Shown: positions 1 to 9,397, counted from the first letter of the stretch. The stretch is 64,000 bases of DNA from Candidatus Aminicenantes bacterium UBA6228 (GCA_002441005.1 DJWO01000002.1:140328-204327); one strand, 5' to 3'. Numbers and translations: made by a program. The notes: a model not told the origin generated them from the sequence alone.

Positions 1-1381
1 CCGCAATTAACACAACTGAATCAGCTATCAAGAAGGGCTCAGCATTCATGTTGATTAAACGGGAAATGGTGGAAGGAGCATCGTTCGTATGAACGGTGGA
101 GAAAACCAGATGGCCGGTCAGGGCCGCTTTGATGGCCACATCGATCGTCTCGTTATCGCGGATTTCGCCAACCAGCATGATATCCGGATCCTGGCGGAGA
201 AAAGACCTCAGGGCACTGGCAAAGGTCAAACCGATTTCGTCCTTAACCTGGACCTGATTGATGCCGGGGATATAAAATTCGACCGGGTCTTCGGCGGTCA
301 TGATATTGACATCAATGGTGTTTAGATTGGAAACTGCCGAGTAAAGGGTATTGGTCTTGCCGCTGCCGGTTGGCCCGGTGACCAGAATAATTCCCCAGGG
401 CCGGTGGATGGCTTCCTGGAAAATTTCCAGTGATTCCGGTTCAAAGCCCAGCTGGGTCAGGTCGAGCTTGAGCATTTCCTTGTCGAGGATACGGGCGACG
501 ATTTTCTCGCCAAACATCGTCGGGAGGGAGGAAACACGCATATCAACTTCTTTTTTCTTGCCGTTGTCGAGCTTGACCCGGAGCTTGATTCTTCCATCCT
601 GAGGCAGGCGCTTTTCGGCAATGTCCATATTGGCCAGGATTTTGACTCTCGATAAAACCGGGCTTCTGAATTTTAAAGGCAGGTCAGCCACCTCATACAG
701 GTCGCCGTCTATCCGGTAGCGGATGCGGAATTGCTGTTCATAAGGTTCAAAATGGACGTCGCTGGCTCCCTTTTTAATGGCATCAATAAAAGTTTGATTG
801 ACCAGGGTGATGATCGGAGCTTCGTTGCTGGCCTGCTGCATCTCGGCCACATCATAGTCGGAGTCTTCCGAAATTTCTTTCTCTTCAACGACATTAACCC
901 CGCCCCCATCGGCCAGCTCAATATCTTCAATGAGTTTCTTGACTTTAAGGGCATCACTTGTTCCGTAGTATCTATTGATGGCATTAGAAACACCGGTTTC
1001 AGTCGAAATGACCGGCTGAACACTCAGCCCGGTCCTGAATCTGATATCTTCGATCACCTCTAAGTCGGTCGGGTCAACCATGGCCAGGGTCAGAAAGGAT
1101 TTAATCTTATGGATCGGCATGACCAGGCTTCTTTTGGCTGTCTCGGCCGGGATAAGGTTGATAACTTCGGGAAAGACTTCAAATTGATCAAGGTCAATAT
1201 AGGGATAGCCGAGCTGCCTGCTCAAGGCCTGAGCGATTTCTTCTTCAGTCAGGAAGCCGAGAGCCACCAGAGCTGAGCTAACCGGCAGGTTATTCTTTTT
1301 TTGATAGTCGATGGCCTGGCGCAGTTTTTCCGAATCTATAAGCTTTTCCCTTAAGAGCAGCTCACCAAGTTTAGAAGGCAT
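1..1381 (-). CDS. Type IV pilus / type II secretion assembly ATPase (PilB/GspE family), 3' end outside window
   Basis: Hexameric cytoplasmic ATPase that powers pilin or pseudopilin assembly. The gene reads leftward from an ATG at 1381 (MPSKLGELLLREKL) and runs off the left edge, so only about 460 residues are seen. The N-terminal part is the MshEN/T2SSE_N-type domain (about residues 1-150). The ATPase core shows Walker A GPTGSGKT near residue 335, an Asp box TAEDPVEF near 360, Walker B DPDIMLVGEIRD near 396 and a His box GHLVFSTVHTND near 425. Whether it serves pili or secretion cannot be decided here, because its neighbours to the left are missing. Confidence 0.93.
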   Translation of the reverse strand, partial: MPSKLGELLLREKLIDSEKLRQAIDYQKKNNLPVSSALVALGFLTEEEIAQALSRQLGYPYIDLDQFEVFPEVINLIPAETAKRSLVMPIHKIKSFLTLAMVDPTDLEVIEDIRFRTGLSVQPVISTETGVSNAINRYYGTSDALKVKKLIEDIELADGGGVNVVEEKEISEDSDYDVAEMQQASNEAPIITLVNQTFIDAIKKGASDVHFEPYEQQFRIRYRIDGDLYEVADLPLKFRSPVLSRVKILANMDIAEKRLPQDGRIKLRVKLDNGKKKEVDMRVSSLPTMFGEKIVARILDKEMLKLDLTQLGFEPESLEIFQEAIHRPWGIILVTGPTGSGKTNTLYSAVSNLNTIDVNIMTAEDPVEFYIPGINQVQVKDEIGLTFASALRSFLRQDPDIMLVGEIRDNETIDVAIKAALTGHLVFSTVHTNDAPSTISRLINMNAEPFLIADSVVLIA

Positions 1382-1750
1382 TGTTTAAAACCTTTCTACC
1401 ATTCTGAGCAAAATTTGTCAAAAGAAATCTTTCTCACCTTCCAATATCTCCCTCAATTTCTTCTTTCTCTCTTATAGCGTCAATACTCAACTCCGGCTAA
1501 CCCGGGGGTGAAATTAACATTTTTTGTCTCACCCAAAAAGGTTAGCTCTACACCTCTAATAGTTAAGGGATTGGTCATGACGAAGAGTCTCCTGGATTTC
1601 TTTTAATGATTATTCATTCAGCCTCATCTTGCCCGATTTAATTTAATAAACCAAAAGAAAAGATAATTCAAGTCTTTTTTTGTCACTTTTTCAACTTATG
1701 ACCGGTTCAAGCGACTAATATTTTGTGTGGACGAGTGGAGGTATCTATTC
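1382..1750. other. Intergenic region between divergent genes
   Basis: About 370 bases separate the leftward PilB/GspE gene from the rightward HD-GYP gene. On the minus strand TTGACA (1421-1416) and TAGAAA (1398-1393) are 17 bases apart, a plausible promoter for the ATPase gene. It would put the RNA start only a few bases before the ATG, so it is uncertain. A 6-bp inverted repeat GGGTGA/TCACCC lies near 1505-1533. I see no RNA gene or convincing small ORF. Confidence 0.4.
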
Positions 1751-2749
1751 ATGACCGTTGAAGATATTCAGAGCAGCAATCAGGAAATCATTAAAACTAT
1801 AATCGATCATACCCGAGAAGGGATTTATGTCACTTCCCCGGCCGGCTTTGAGTTTATCAACCCCGCCTTTGAAAGGCTAACGGGTTATAAGAAGGAAGAG
1901 ATTTACTCCAGGAATTTTAACTTCCTTCGCCTGGTTCACCCTGAGGACCGGCATCTTTTCTCAACTGCTACCAATTCTCTGTCTAAACCAAACCTCCCCG
2001 GAGGAAACGGACTGGTAGAGTTCAGGTTAATTAATTTTAAAGGCGAGGTAAGATACGTTGAAGCCAGCACTTCTCCTCTGGAAACGAAACCTGGCCAGAC
2101 TCTGGTTATTTTGAGAGACATTACTCCCAGAAAAAGGACCGAAAATGACCTGATCGATACTCTGGCTAAGTTAAGAAAAACCATGCAGGCTACGATTCAG
2201 GCTATTTCCCTGACGATTGAGTCACGGGATCCCTATACCGCCGGACACCAGCGGCGGGTATCCGACCTGGCCCGGTCGATTGCCACCAGATTAGCCTGTC
2301 CAGCTGAAGAAATTGACGAAATCAGGCTGGCTGCCCAGGTTCATGACCTCGGGAAGATTTCCATTCCAGCCGAAATCCTGAATAAACCCGGCTCGCTTAA
2401 CGCCAACGAATTTGAAATGATTAAAGACCACCCGCGAGTCGGCTGTGAAATCTTAAAAACCATAGAATTCCCCTGGCCGGTAGCCGATATAGTCTATCAG
2501 CACCATGAAAGGCTTAACGGCAGCGGCTATCCGATGGGAATAAAGGACAACCAGATTCACCCGATGGCTAAGATTCTGGCTGTGGCGGATGTGGTTGAAG
2601 CTATGCTCTCGCACCGGCCTTACCGTTCGGCCATTTCACCCGAAAAAGTCCTGCTGGAGATAAATAATAATGCCGGCTCGCTTTATGACCCGTCAGCGGT
2701 CAGGGCCTGTACCAGCATCATTCAAGAACGATATAACCTGCCTGCTTAA
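1751..2749 (+). CDS. PAS domain HD-GYP phosphodiesterase-type response protein
   Basis: Likely cytoplasmic cyclic-di-GMP phosphodiesterase controlled by a sensory PAS domain; the domain assignment is sound, the substrate is inferred from the family. A PAS domain with a PAC-like tail fills about residues 10-130 (TREGIYVTSPAGFEFINPAF). The HD-GYP domain follows, with HDLGK near residue 197, HHERLNGSGYP near 250-261 and a late D residue pattern typical of the family. I chose the ATG at 1751 because GGAGG at 1737-1741 is correctly spaced from it; a GTG at 1727 in frame has no such site. The gene stands alone beside the pilus/secretion ATPase, which fits a link between c-di-GMP and surface structures. 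Confidence 0.9.
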   Translation: MTVEDIQSSNQEIIKTIIDHTREGIYVTSPAGFEFINPAFERLTGYKKEEIYSRNFNFLRLVHPEDRHLFSTATNSLSKPNLPGGNGLVEFRLINFKGEVRYVEASTSPLETKPGQTLVILRDITPRKRTENDLIDTLAKLRKTMQATIQAISLTIESRDPYTAGHQRRVSDLARSIATRLACPAEEIDEIRLAAQVHDLGKISIPAEILNKPGSLNANEFEMIKDHPRVGCEILKTIEFPWPVADIVYQHHERLNGSGYPMGIKDNQIHPMAKILAVADVVEAMLSHRPYRSAISPEKVLLEINNNAGSLYDPSAVRACTSIIQERYNLPA

Positions 2750-2764
2750 TGGGGTCGGGCCAGA
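2748..2764 (+). repeat. 16-nt repeat, copy 1
   Basis: ATGGGGTCGGGCCAGA lies directly over the stop of the HD-GYP gene. The same 16 bases recur at 2828-2843 (same strand) and at 3327-3342 (opposite strand, inside mutL). The motif resembles the GGGGTC-type extragenic repeats that many genomes scatter near genes; family membership is inferred. Confidence 0.6.
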
Positions 2765-2827
2765 CTTTTCCTCCCCAAAAGCCAAATAATGCTTTAATTG
2801 ACTAATATTGTCACTTGCCTTGGTCTG

Positions 2828-2843
2828 ATGGGGTCGGGCCAGA
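2828..2843 (+). repeat. 16-nt repeat, copy 2
   Basis: Exact second copy of ATGGGGTCGGGCCAGA, 80 bases after the first and just beyond the 3' end of the Arg tRNA gene, in the spacer between the HD-GYP gene and the tRNAs. Confidence 0.6.
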
Positions 2844-2853
2844 AAAAGAAAAA

Positions 2854-2927
2854 CGCGCCTGGAGGGATTCGAACCCCCGGCCCGCTGCTTAGAAGGCAGC
2901 TGCTCTATCCTACTGAGCTACAGGCGC
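2854..2927 (-). tRNA. tRNA-Arg (anticodon TCT)
   Basis: A full cloverleaf can be folded on the minus strand: acceptor GCGCCTG pairs with CAGGCGC, discriminator G, D arm GCTCAGTAGGATAGAGC, anticodon stem GCTGC/GCAGC around loop CTTCTAA giving anticodon TCT, and T arm with GGTTCGAATCC. CCA is not encoded. It reads AGA codons. It is 22 bases downstream of tRNA-Pro and probably shares its transcript. Confidence 0.96.
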
Positions 2928-2949
2928 ACAAGCTTCACCAATAAGAAAA

Positions 2950-3025
2950 TCGGGGAGATCGGATTTGAACCGACGACCTCCTGCTCCCAAGGCAGGCGCG
3001 CTAAACCAGGCTGCGCCACTCCCCG
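2950..3025 (-). tRNA. tRNA-Pro (anticodon TGG)
   Basis: Minus-strand cloverleaf with acceptor CGGGGAG/CTCCCCG, discriminator A, D arm GCGCAGCCTGGTTTAGCGC, anticodon stem CCTGC/GCAGG around CTTGGGA giving anticodon TGG, and T arm with GGTTCAAATCC. CCA is not encoded. It lies between mutL and tRNA-Arg, all on the same strand. Confidence 0.96.
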
Positions 3026-3103
3026 TTTTTTAGTTTCAGTTCCTAAGAACAAGGGGCCTGTTTGGGATTAAAATCTTAACAGAAAGCCCCTCAGATTGTC
3101 AAT

Positions 3104-4912
3104 TTAATCCCTTGAACCGGGCTGGCGTCCAATGGTCCTTTCAATCTTCTCTCGGGATATTTCCACAATGACCGGACGGCCGTGAGGGCAAACCCCGGGC
3201 TGTCTGGTCTGGAATAGCTCTCTGGCTAAAAATTCCATTTCGGCCTGACTCAGTGGCTGACCGGCCTTAATGGCCGCTTTACAGGCCATGGTGGCCAGCA
3301 TCTTTTCTCTTTTATCCTTAAGCCGCTCTGGCCCGACCCCATTCAGAAGGCCGCGAAGAATTTCCGCCGCCCTTACCTCATCAAAAACATCGGGAAAGGC
3401 CCGCAGGCCATAACTTCTCTCTCCCATTGGTTCGAGATCAAAGCCCAGAGTAGCCAGCTCCTCTTGAAGCTCCTCCAGCCGCAAAACTTCCTCCGGACTG
3501 AGTTCCAGCACTTGAGGGAAGAGCATCTGCCGGCTGGCCCAGCCATTTTCGGCGTCAAGTCTTTTGAACTTCTCAAACAGAATCCGTTCATGGGCATTGT
3601 GTTGATCAATAATCATCAGCCCTTCTTCTGAGACAACGATCAGATAGGCATTTAGATACTGGCCAAGAACACGGCGCCCGGGCCGCTCGCCGGCTGGCTC
3701 TTCTGCCACCTGCTGAATTTCGCCCGGCTGCCGCCACCGCCGGCTGGTCTGTCCCGCCTGGCTTTCCGGGGCTGGAGTTTGAATCGCCTCTCCCCCCTCT
3801 TTTCCGGTCTCTCCTTCTTTCTCCGCTCCCTCAGGAAGATTTAGTTCTGGCTCGCTCGAGGCCTTCTCCCGCGCCGGTCCTTCTTTCCTCGAGGACCCAC
3901 CTATCATCACTGGCTTGATCAAGCTCTCGCTTCTGGCCGCTATTTCGACCCCGCGCAAAATCAGTCTGAAGACCTCCTGCGGCTCCTTAAATCTGATCTC
4001 GGCCTTGGCTGGATGAACATTGACATCAACCAGCTCATAGGGCAGATCAAGGAAAAGAAAACATTCCGGGCTTTTCTGTCTGTCAAGCATACCCAGATAG
4101 GCCTGGGTCAGAGCGGCGCTGAGGACTCTGTCTTTTACCGGCCGGCGATTGACGAAAAACAGCTGATGCTGGCGGTCAGCCCGCCCGGTAAAAGGACGGG
4201 AAGCTAAACCGCTCAACCGGTAACCGTTTTCTTCATAGCCAACCGCCATTAAGCCTTCAAGTGCCTGATGGCCATAAAGCTGATAGATCCGTTCTTCCAG
4301 ATTGGAGACGCCCGGACAATTTATTACCTGCCGGTTATTGTGAACGAGAACAAACTTGACCCCGGGGAAAGCTAAAGCCGCCTGGGTGACATAACTGGTA
4401 ATAAGATTTAACTCTGACCTTTCTCCCCGTAAAAATTTGCGCCGGGCCGGAAGATTAAAGAACAGATCCCTGACCTCAACCATTGTTCCCCGGGGGAAAC
4501 CAGTTTCTAAAAACCGGATGAGTTTATCGCCCTCCCTTTCGACCTCATAACCTCTATCTCCCTCGCCATCAAAAGTCTTCAAAGTCAACCTGGAAACGGC
4601 TGAAATACTGGCCAGAGCTTCTCCCCTGAAACCGAGGGTGGCTATCTTTTCGAGATCCTCTTCCTTTTCCAGCTTACTGGTGGCATGGCGTTTAAAACAG
4701 AGAGCCACATCCTCCTGACTCAGCCCGCAGCCATTGTCCTGAAGACGGATCAATTTTTTCCCGCCATCAATCAGTTCAATTTTAATTTCCGTCGCCCCGG
4801 CATCGAGGGAATTCTCAACCAGCTCTTTAACCACCGACACCGGCCTTTCGACCACTTCGCCGGCGGCAATTGTTTGAGCAACTTCAGCCGGTAACACTTT
4901 TATCCTGGCCAT
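3104..4912 (-). CDS. mutL: DNA mismatch repair protein MutL (endonuclease-type)
   Basis: ATP-dependent matchmaker of mismatch repair. The N-terminal GHKL ATPase domain shows the ENSLDAGAT, DNGCGL and GFRGEALASI motifs; the transducer domain follows, then an acidic low-complexity linker (about residues 340-420) and the C-terminal dimerisation domain. The C-terminus has DQHNAHERILFE, ACKAAIKAG and CPHGRPVIV, matching the metal-dependent endonuclease site of MutL from species that lack MutH. The usual DQHA reads DQHN here, a single change inside the first motif. At 602 residues it has normal length. The start ATG (4912) immediately abuts the mtaB stop. The 16-nt repeat at 3327-3342 is read in frame as part of this gene. 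Confidence 0.96.
   Translation of the reverse strand: MARIKVLPAEVAQTIAAGEVVERPVSVVKELVENSLDAGATEIKIELIDGGKKLIRLQDNGCGLSQEDVALCFKRHATSKLEKEEDLEKIATLGFRGEALASISAVSRLTLKTFDGEGDRGYEVEREGDKLIRFLETGFPRGTMVEVRDLFFNLPARRKFLRGERSELNLITSYVTQAALAFPGVKFVLVHNNRQVINCPGVSNLEERIYQLYGHQALEGLMAVGYEENGYRLSGLASRPFTGRADRQHQLFFVNRRPVKDRVLSAALTQAYLGMLDRQKSPECFLFLDLPYELVDVNVHPAKAEIRFKEPQEVFRLILRGVEIAARSESLIKPVMIGGSSRKEGPAREKASSEPELNLPEGAEKEGETGKEGGEAIQTPAPESQAGQTSRRWRQPGEIQQVAEEPAGERPGRRVLGQYLNAYLIVVSEEGLMIIDQHNAHERILFEKFKRLDAENGWASRQMLFPQVLELSPEEVLRLEELQEELATLGFDLEPMGERSYGLRAFPDVFDEVRAAEILRGLLNGVGPERLKDKREKMLATMACKAAIKAGQPLSQAEMEFLARELFQTRQPGVCPHGRPVIVEISREKIERTIGRQPGSRD
3327..3342 (-). repeat. 16-nt repeat, copy 3, inside mutL
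   Basis: Minus-strand exact copy of ATGGGGTCGGGCCAGA, in frame in mutL where it encodes part of LNGVGPERL between the two halves of the C-terminal domain. This is the same 16-mer as at 2748 and 2828. Confidence 0.6.
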
Positions 4913-6166
4913 TTAAACCACCTCGCCGGTGACTTCCGTCGCGGTCACTCTGTTTATTCTCACCGGGACCAGCTGGCGGAGCCCGGCTTCCTGCGATTTA
5001 TTCCCGGTCAGAATGACTTTAATATAATTATCTGTTAAGGCTTCGGCCCGGTCTCCTTTTTTCCTGACAACTATGGCCCGTCTGGCCTGATTCAAAAATT
5101 TCAGCTTAAAAGCCAGGTTCTTTTCTCTGGAAATCTTTCTAAGCCCGTCGGCTCTGTCTTTTTTTATTTTTTCCGGCACACCAGGCCAGCGGGCGGCTGG
5201 CGTCCCCGGGCGCGGCGAATAAGAGAAAACATGAAAGTAGGTCAGCGGTGAAGTTTCGAGGAACTTTTTTAAAAACAGATAATCTTCTTCGCTTTCTTCA
5301 GGGAAACCGGTAATTATATCGGCTCCCAGGCTGGCTTCCGGCCGCTGGTCATGGAGGTAGTTGAGAATTTCCAGATATTCCTCTGGCCGGCTCCGGCGGC
5401 CCATTTTTTTAAGCACCCCGGGCGAGGCATGCTGAAGTGACAGGTGAAAATGCGAACAAATCTTATCTTCACCGGCAATAAATTCAAGTAAATCCTCAGG
5501 CAATAGCCTGGGGTCAAGCGAGCTCAGCCTCAGGAGAGAAAGCCCCGGCCGCTTGACTATTTCCTGGAGTAAGCTCAGCAGAGTCTCAGGCGGAGTCAAA
5601 TCCTGGCCATAGGCGCAGAGATGAATCCCGGCCACTACCACTTCCTTAAAGCCTCGCTCGATAACCCTGTCTATCTGTCTGATAACATCTTGAGGCGGCG
5701 TGCTCCTGGCTGGCCCCCGCAGGTAGGGAATAAGGCAAAAGGTGCAACGAGCATCGCAACCGTCCTGAACTTTAACCAGAGCCCGCGAGCGGTAATTAAC
5801 CGGCTGAATCTTCTGGCCGGTCTCTCCAGCCAGGCTGATCAGCTCTCTGACCAGGGTCTCTTTAGCTGCGTTGGGGACAATAGCCGAGACATTCTCATAG
5901 TGGCTAAAAGCCTGGCGGTCTTTCTCAGCCAGGCAGCCGGTCACGATGACTCTGGCCTCAGGCTTTTCCCGCTCGAGCTTTCTTAGAAATTGCCTGACAT
6001 CGGCTTCTGCCCGGCCGGTCAAGCCACAGGTATTAACCACGACCAGATCCGAGCCGCGCCAGTCCCGATCGACAGCCAGTCCAGCTTCGGCCAGTTTTTC
6101 TGACCAGTCAAAGGCTTCAGCTTGATTCACCCGGCAACCGAAATTATGGATGAAGACCCGGGTCAT
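4913..6166 (-). CDS. mtaB: tRNA t6A37 methylthiotransferase MtaB
   Basis: Radical SAM enzyme that adds a methylthio group to t6A at position 37 of ANN-decoding tRNAs. The N-terminal UPF0004 domain carries Cys ligands (NFGCRVNQAE, NTCG, TGCLAE) for one iron-sulfur cluster. The radical SAM core has DGCDARCTFCLIPYLRG for the second. A C-terminal TRAM-like segment follows. The short CRVNQ form and the 417-residue length favour MtaB over MiaB or RimO. It overlaps the purE stop by four bases and abuts mutL, so it is inside the operon. Confidence 0.92.
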   Translation of the reverse strand: MTRVFIHNFGCRVNQAEAFDWSEKLAEAGLAVDRDWRGSDLVVVNTCGLTGRAEADVRQFLRKLEREKPEARVIVTGCLAEKDRQAFSHYENVSAIVPNAAKETLVRELISLAGETGQKIQPVNYRSRALVKVQDGCDARCTFCLIPYLRGPARSTPPQDVIRQIDRVIERGFKEVVVAGIHLCAYGQDLTPPETLLSLLQEIVKRPGLSLLRLSSLDPRLLPEDLLEFIAGEDKICSHFHLSLQHASPGVLKKMGRRSRPEEYLEILNYLHDQRPEASLGADIITGFPEESEEDYLFLKKFLETSPLTYFHVFSYSPRPGTPAARWPGVPEKIKKDRADGLRKISREKNLAFKLKFLNQARRAIVVRKKGDRAEALTDNYIKVILTGNKSQEAGLRQLVPVRINRVTATEVTGEVV

Positions 6167-6654
6167 ATCTTTTCTTTGAGCCTCCTCGAGCTTTCCTCAA
6201 CTTTTTCCGCCATCTTCTGCCGGTAAGAGACAAGTTTCTCTTTAAGCTCCCCGTCTGATAAAGCCAGAATGGAGATAGCCAGAAGGGCGGCATTGGCTCC
6301 GCCGGCCTTTCCTAAAGCTACGGTGGCCACTGGAATCCCCTTTGGCATTTGAACCATGGACAGCAAAGCGTCCAGCCCGGCCAGAGCCTGGCTTTCGACC
6401 GGCACACCGATAACGGGCAGAATTGTCTGGGAAGCGACCACGCCCGGTAGATGGGCGGCTTTCCCGGCCACCGCCAGAAAAACTTTTGTCCCGCCTTTTT
6501 CTGCCTCTCGAATGAGCTTGGCGGTTCTGTCCGGCGTCCGGTGAGCAGAAGTTACTTCCAGGTTAAAAGGCACTCCAAACTCTTTAAAAATATCCAGGCC
6601 TTCCTTGATGATTTCAAAATCAGAATCGCTGCCTAAAAAAATGGTCACACTCAT
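6163..6654 (-). CDS. purE: N5-carboxyaminoimidazole ribonucleotide mutase PurE
   Basis: Purine biosynthesis enzyme converting N5-CAIR to CAIR (class I) or using AIR and CO2 directly (class II). The 163-residue protein has the SDSD nucleotide loop, SAHRTP, and GKAAHLPGVVA motifs of the family. No purK is next to it, so the class is open. Four-base overlaps with purD upstream and mtaB downstream indicate translational coupling. Confidence 0.95.
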   Translation of the reverse strand: MSVTIFLGSDSDFEIIKEGLDIFKEFGVPFNLEVTSAHRTPDRTAKLIREAEKGGTKVFLAVAGKAAHLPGVVASQTILPVIGVPVESQALAGLDALLSMVQMPKGIPVATVALGKAGGANAALLAISILALSDGELKEKLVSYRQKMAEKVEESSRRLKEKI

Positions 6655-7928
6655 TTGGACTCCTTTATGGCTCCAATATCCTTGCGGTAAAACATACCTT
6701 CAAAATAGATGGTCGGAATATGTTCATAAATTTTTTTCATAGTCTGAGTCAGGCTCGGTTCCGAAGCACAGACATTTAAAACCCGGCCGCCACTGGTATA
6801 GAAATGACCATTAACCAGGCTGGTTCCGGCCTGAAAAATCACCAGACCGGGCACCTTGGCCACCTCTTCCAGCCCGGCGATCAATTTCCCGGTCTCATAT
6901 TTTAAAGGATAACCGCCGGAGGCCAGCACCACACAGCCGGATGGCTTCAGGCTCCATTTTATTTCCTGCTGAAGTAAATCTTCTTCGATGACTGACATTA
7001 ATATTTCAACCAGGTCCGACTCGAGGCGCAGCATCTGAGTCTGAGTCTCCGGGTCGCCAAACCGGCAATTGTACTCCAGAACCTTCGGCCCGTCATCAGT
7101 GATCATCAAACCGGCATAAAGGGTCCCCTTAAAACGGCGGCCTTCTTCCAGCAGACGGGTGATAGTAGGAAAAATAACTTCATCCATAATCTGGCTGAAC
7201 AGTTTCTCGGAAACATAGGGAGAAGGTGAAATTGCTCCCATCCCGCCGGTATTGGGCCCTTTGTCGCCGTCATAAGCGGCTTTGTGATCCATGGTGGTAA
7301 CCAGGGGCTGAACCCGGACGCCGTCAGTCAGGACAATGAATGACAGTTCCCGGCCTTTGAGATGCTCTTCAATAATCACCCGTTCGCCGGCCGGGCCAAA
7401 TTTCTTTTTAACCATCAGATCATTGATGGAATCTTCAGCCCGCTTGACATTGGCACAGATTGAAACCCCTTTGCCGGCGGCCAGGCCATCAGCCTTGATG
7501 ACTACCGGAAAGCCGAACTCGCCCGAGTTAAGAATCTTCCTCGCCTGCTCAGGCGTGTCAGCGATTTTAAAACTGCCGGTTGGAATACGGTGCCTGCTCA
7601 TAAACTCTTTAGCAAAAATTTTACTCTTCTCTATTTCGGCTGCTTTTTTGCTGGGCCCGTAAATTTTAAGACCTCTGTCCTCAAACTCGTCAACAATTCC
7701 CATGGCTAAAGGAATTTCCGGCCCAACCACCGTCAGATCAATCTTATTGTCTTTAGCCCAGTCAGCCAGCTCCACGACATGACTATCTTCAATCGGAACC
7801 AGCTCGGCTATCTGACCCAGACCGCCGTTGCCCGGGGCAGCATAAAGCTTTTCACAGTGGGGGCTCTGACTTATTTTCCAGGCGAGAGCATGTTCACGCC
7901 CGCCAGAACCAACAATCAAAATCTTCAT
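6651..7928 (-). CDS. purD: Phosphoribosylamine-glycine ligase PurD
   Basis: ATP-grasp ligase making glycinamide ribonucleotide, step two of purine synthesis. The 425-residue protein opens with MKILIVGSGGREHALAWK, has the nucleotide-binding KADGLAAGKGV, the signature NTGGMGAISP, and YNCRFGDPETQ that supplies metal ligands. It lies between the glyA-like gene, which makes the glycine it uses, and purE. Confidence 0.97.
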   Translation of the reverse strand: MKILIVGSGGREHALAWKISQSPHCEKLYAAPGNGGLGQIAELVPIEDSHVVELADWAKDNKIDLTVVGPEIPLAMGIVDEFEDRGLKIYGPSKKAAEIEKSKIFAKEFMSRHRIPTGSFKIADTPEQARKILNSGEFGFPVVIKADGLAAGKGVSICANVKRAEDSINDLMVKKKFGPAGERVIIEEHLKGRELSFIVLTDGVRVQPLVTTMDHKAAYDGDKGPNTGGMGAISPSPYVSEKLFSQIMDEVIFPTITRLLEEGRRFKGTLYAGLMITDDGPKVLEYNCRFGDPETQTQMLRLESDLVEILMSVIEEDLLQQEIKWSLKPSGCVVLASGGYPLKYETGKLIAGLEEVAKVPGLVIFQAGTSLVNGHFYTSGGRVLNVCASEPSLTQTMKKIYEHIPTIYFEGMFYRKDIGAIKESK

Positions 7929-7945
7929 CTTCTCTCCTCCACCTC

Positions 7946-9397
7946 TTAGCTGGTCAGCTCCTTAACTTTCCTGGCCAGACTATCAACCAGCATCTGAGCA
8001 AATTCTTTTGACGGAAAAAGGCTCAAGAATAATTTCGAGGCCAGCTCCAGGGCTTCCTCTTCCGGCAGGCAATACTTCATCTCCACGAAACCCTGCCGGT
8101 ACCGTTTAACCTCGTCTTTAACCGGTTTATTTTTCCTAATAACTTCGGCCATCAAGCCAGCCAGAATCTCAAAATCCTTTTCTTTCATCCCGAATCTGGT
8201 CATCTCCTGGACGCCCAGTCTGATGCCGGATGACTCCAGAAAAGTCGTGTCATCAGGCAGAGCTTGATAATTGGCAATGATATTATTATCCTCCAGCCGG
8301 CGGGCGATGTCCTGGCCATTACCAAACTTCCTAACCCTGATCAGAACCTGGTGGGTTTCGGTAAAACCATCGGCTTCATCGCCTTCGACCTCGATGCCGG
8401 CGGCTTTAAGGTAACGGGCTAAAGCTTTAGCATTTTTTCTGACCTGAGTTTGATAGTCCGCCTTGAATTCGTTCATTTCATAAGTGGCCAGAAGCAGGCC
8501 TAAGAGAGTCCCTAAATGGTGATTGGAGGTTGAGCCGGGGAAAGCCCGGGCCTGAATATCAGTCCAGAGCTGCGGCCAGGGACTGCCCTGAGCTATATTA
8601 CCGGCAATAATTCCACGCTGGGTACCAAAAAAAGTCTTATGGGCACTGCCGGTCACAATGTCGGCTCCTTCCTCAAAGGGGGACTGAAAAGCCCCGTAGA
8701 GGCCAAGCACATGAGCCATGTCATACATCAGAAGCGGCCGCTCTGGCCAGTCCTTGACCAGGTCATGAACAAATTTGACCGGTTCCGGATAAATGAACAT
8801 ACTCTTGCCAAAAACCACCAGCTCGGGCCGGTAGTCTTTGAGCAAGTCTGCCAGCCGGCCGGAATCAACTTTATAAGGATTATCTTTCCGGACAGGGATA
8901 TTGATTACACTTTCTTTGCCTGTAGCTGGATCTTCCTCAACCAGATTGAACAGGGCACCCATCGGCTGAGCGCTGAGGTGGCCACCCAGGTTAAGGTCGT
9001 TGTTCATGACCAGGCGGAGGCGCCGGAAAGGCTCCCCTTTCTGTCTTTTCCGGTTGACAAATTTAACCAGCCCTTTAAAGACCACCTCGTTGGCCATCTG
9101 ACCGGAAACCGGGCGGAGTTCAACGTCCTGGCAGCCAAAATAGGCTTTTAGCTCTTTCCTGGCTTCAAGCTCCACCTCGCGAATAAAATCAGTGCCCTGA
9201 TAAAAATAGACTTCCTGGCCCTTCATCGTCCGGTGCTCAGCATACCGTCCAACCGGATCAGCTATCTCAGCCAGCTTGACCAGAAGCGAGGGACTATTCT
9301 CGGAGGGGATAAGATTAAAACATTCCTGCTGGCGCCAGCGATTGTTCTTTTCGATTCTGTCTGACCAGAAAGCCAGTTTTTCCTTGAGTCCTGTCAT
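7946..9397 (-). CDS. glyA: Serine hydroxymethyltransferase-family PLP enzyme
   Basis: Cytoplasmic PLP enzyme expected to interconvert serine and glycine with a folate one-carbon carrier. Family features include the N-terminal NLIPSENSPS, RYAEHR, SGQMANEVVF and the PLP lysine in TGSAHKTFFGTQRG. At 483 residues it is longer than standard GlyA (about 415) and diverged from it, closer in style to archaeal-like SHMTs. Co-transcription with purD and purE fits a supply of glycine and one-carbon units for purines. The exact pterin cofactor is not visible. Confidence 0.85.
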   Translation of the reverse strand: MTGLKEKLAFWSDRIEKNNRWRQQECFNLIPSENSPSLLVKLAEIADPVGRYAEHRTMKGQEVYFYQGTDFIREVELEARKELKAYFGCQDVELRPVSGQMANEVVFKGLVKFVNRKRQKGEPFRRLRLVMNNDLNLGGHLSAQPMGALFNLVEEDPATGKESVINIPVRKDNPYKVDSGRLADLLKDYRPELVVFGKSMFIYPEPVKFVHDLVKDWPERPLLMYDMAHVLGLYGAFQSPFEEGADIVTGSAHKTFFGTQRGIIAGNIAQGSPWPQLWTDIQARAFPGSTSNHHLGTLLGLLLATYEMNEFKADYQTQVRKNAKALARYLKAAGIEVEGDEADGFTETHQVLIRVRKFGNGQDIARRLEDNNIIANYQALPDDTTFLESSGIRLGVQEMTRFGMKEKDFEILAGLMAEVIRKNKPVKDEVKRYRQGFVEMKYCLPEEEALELASKLFLSLFPSKEFAQMLVDSLARKVKELTS

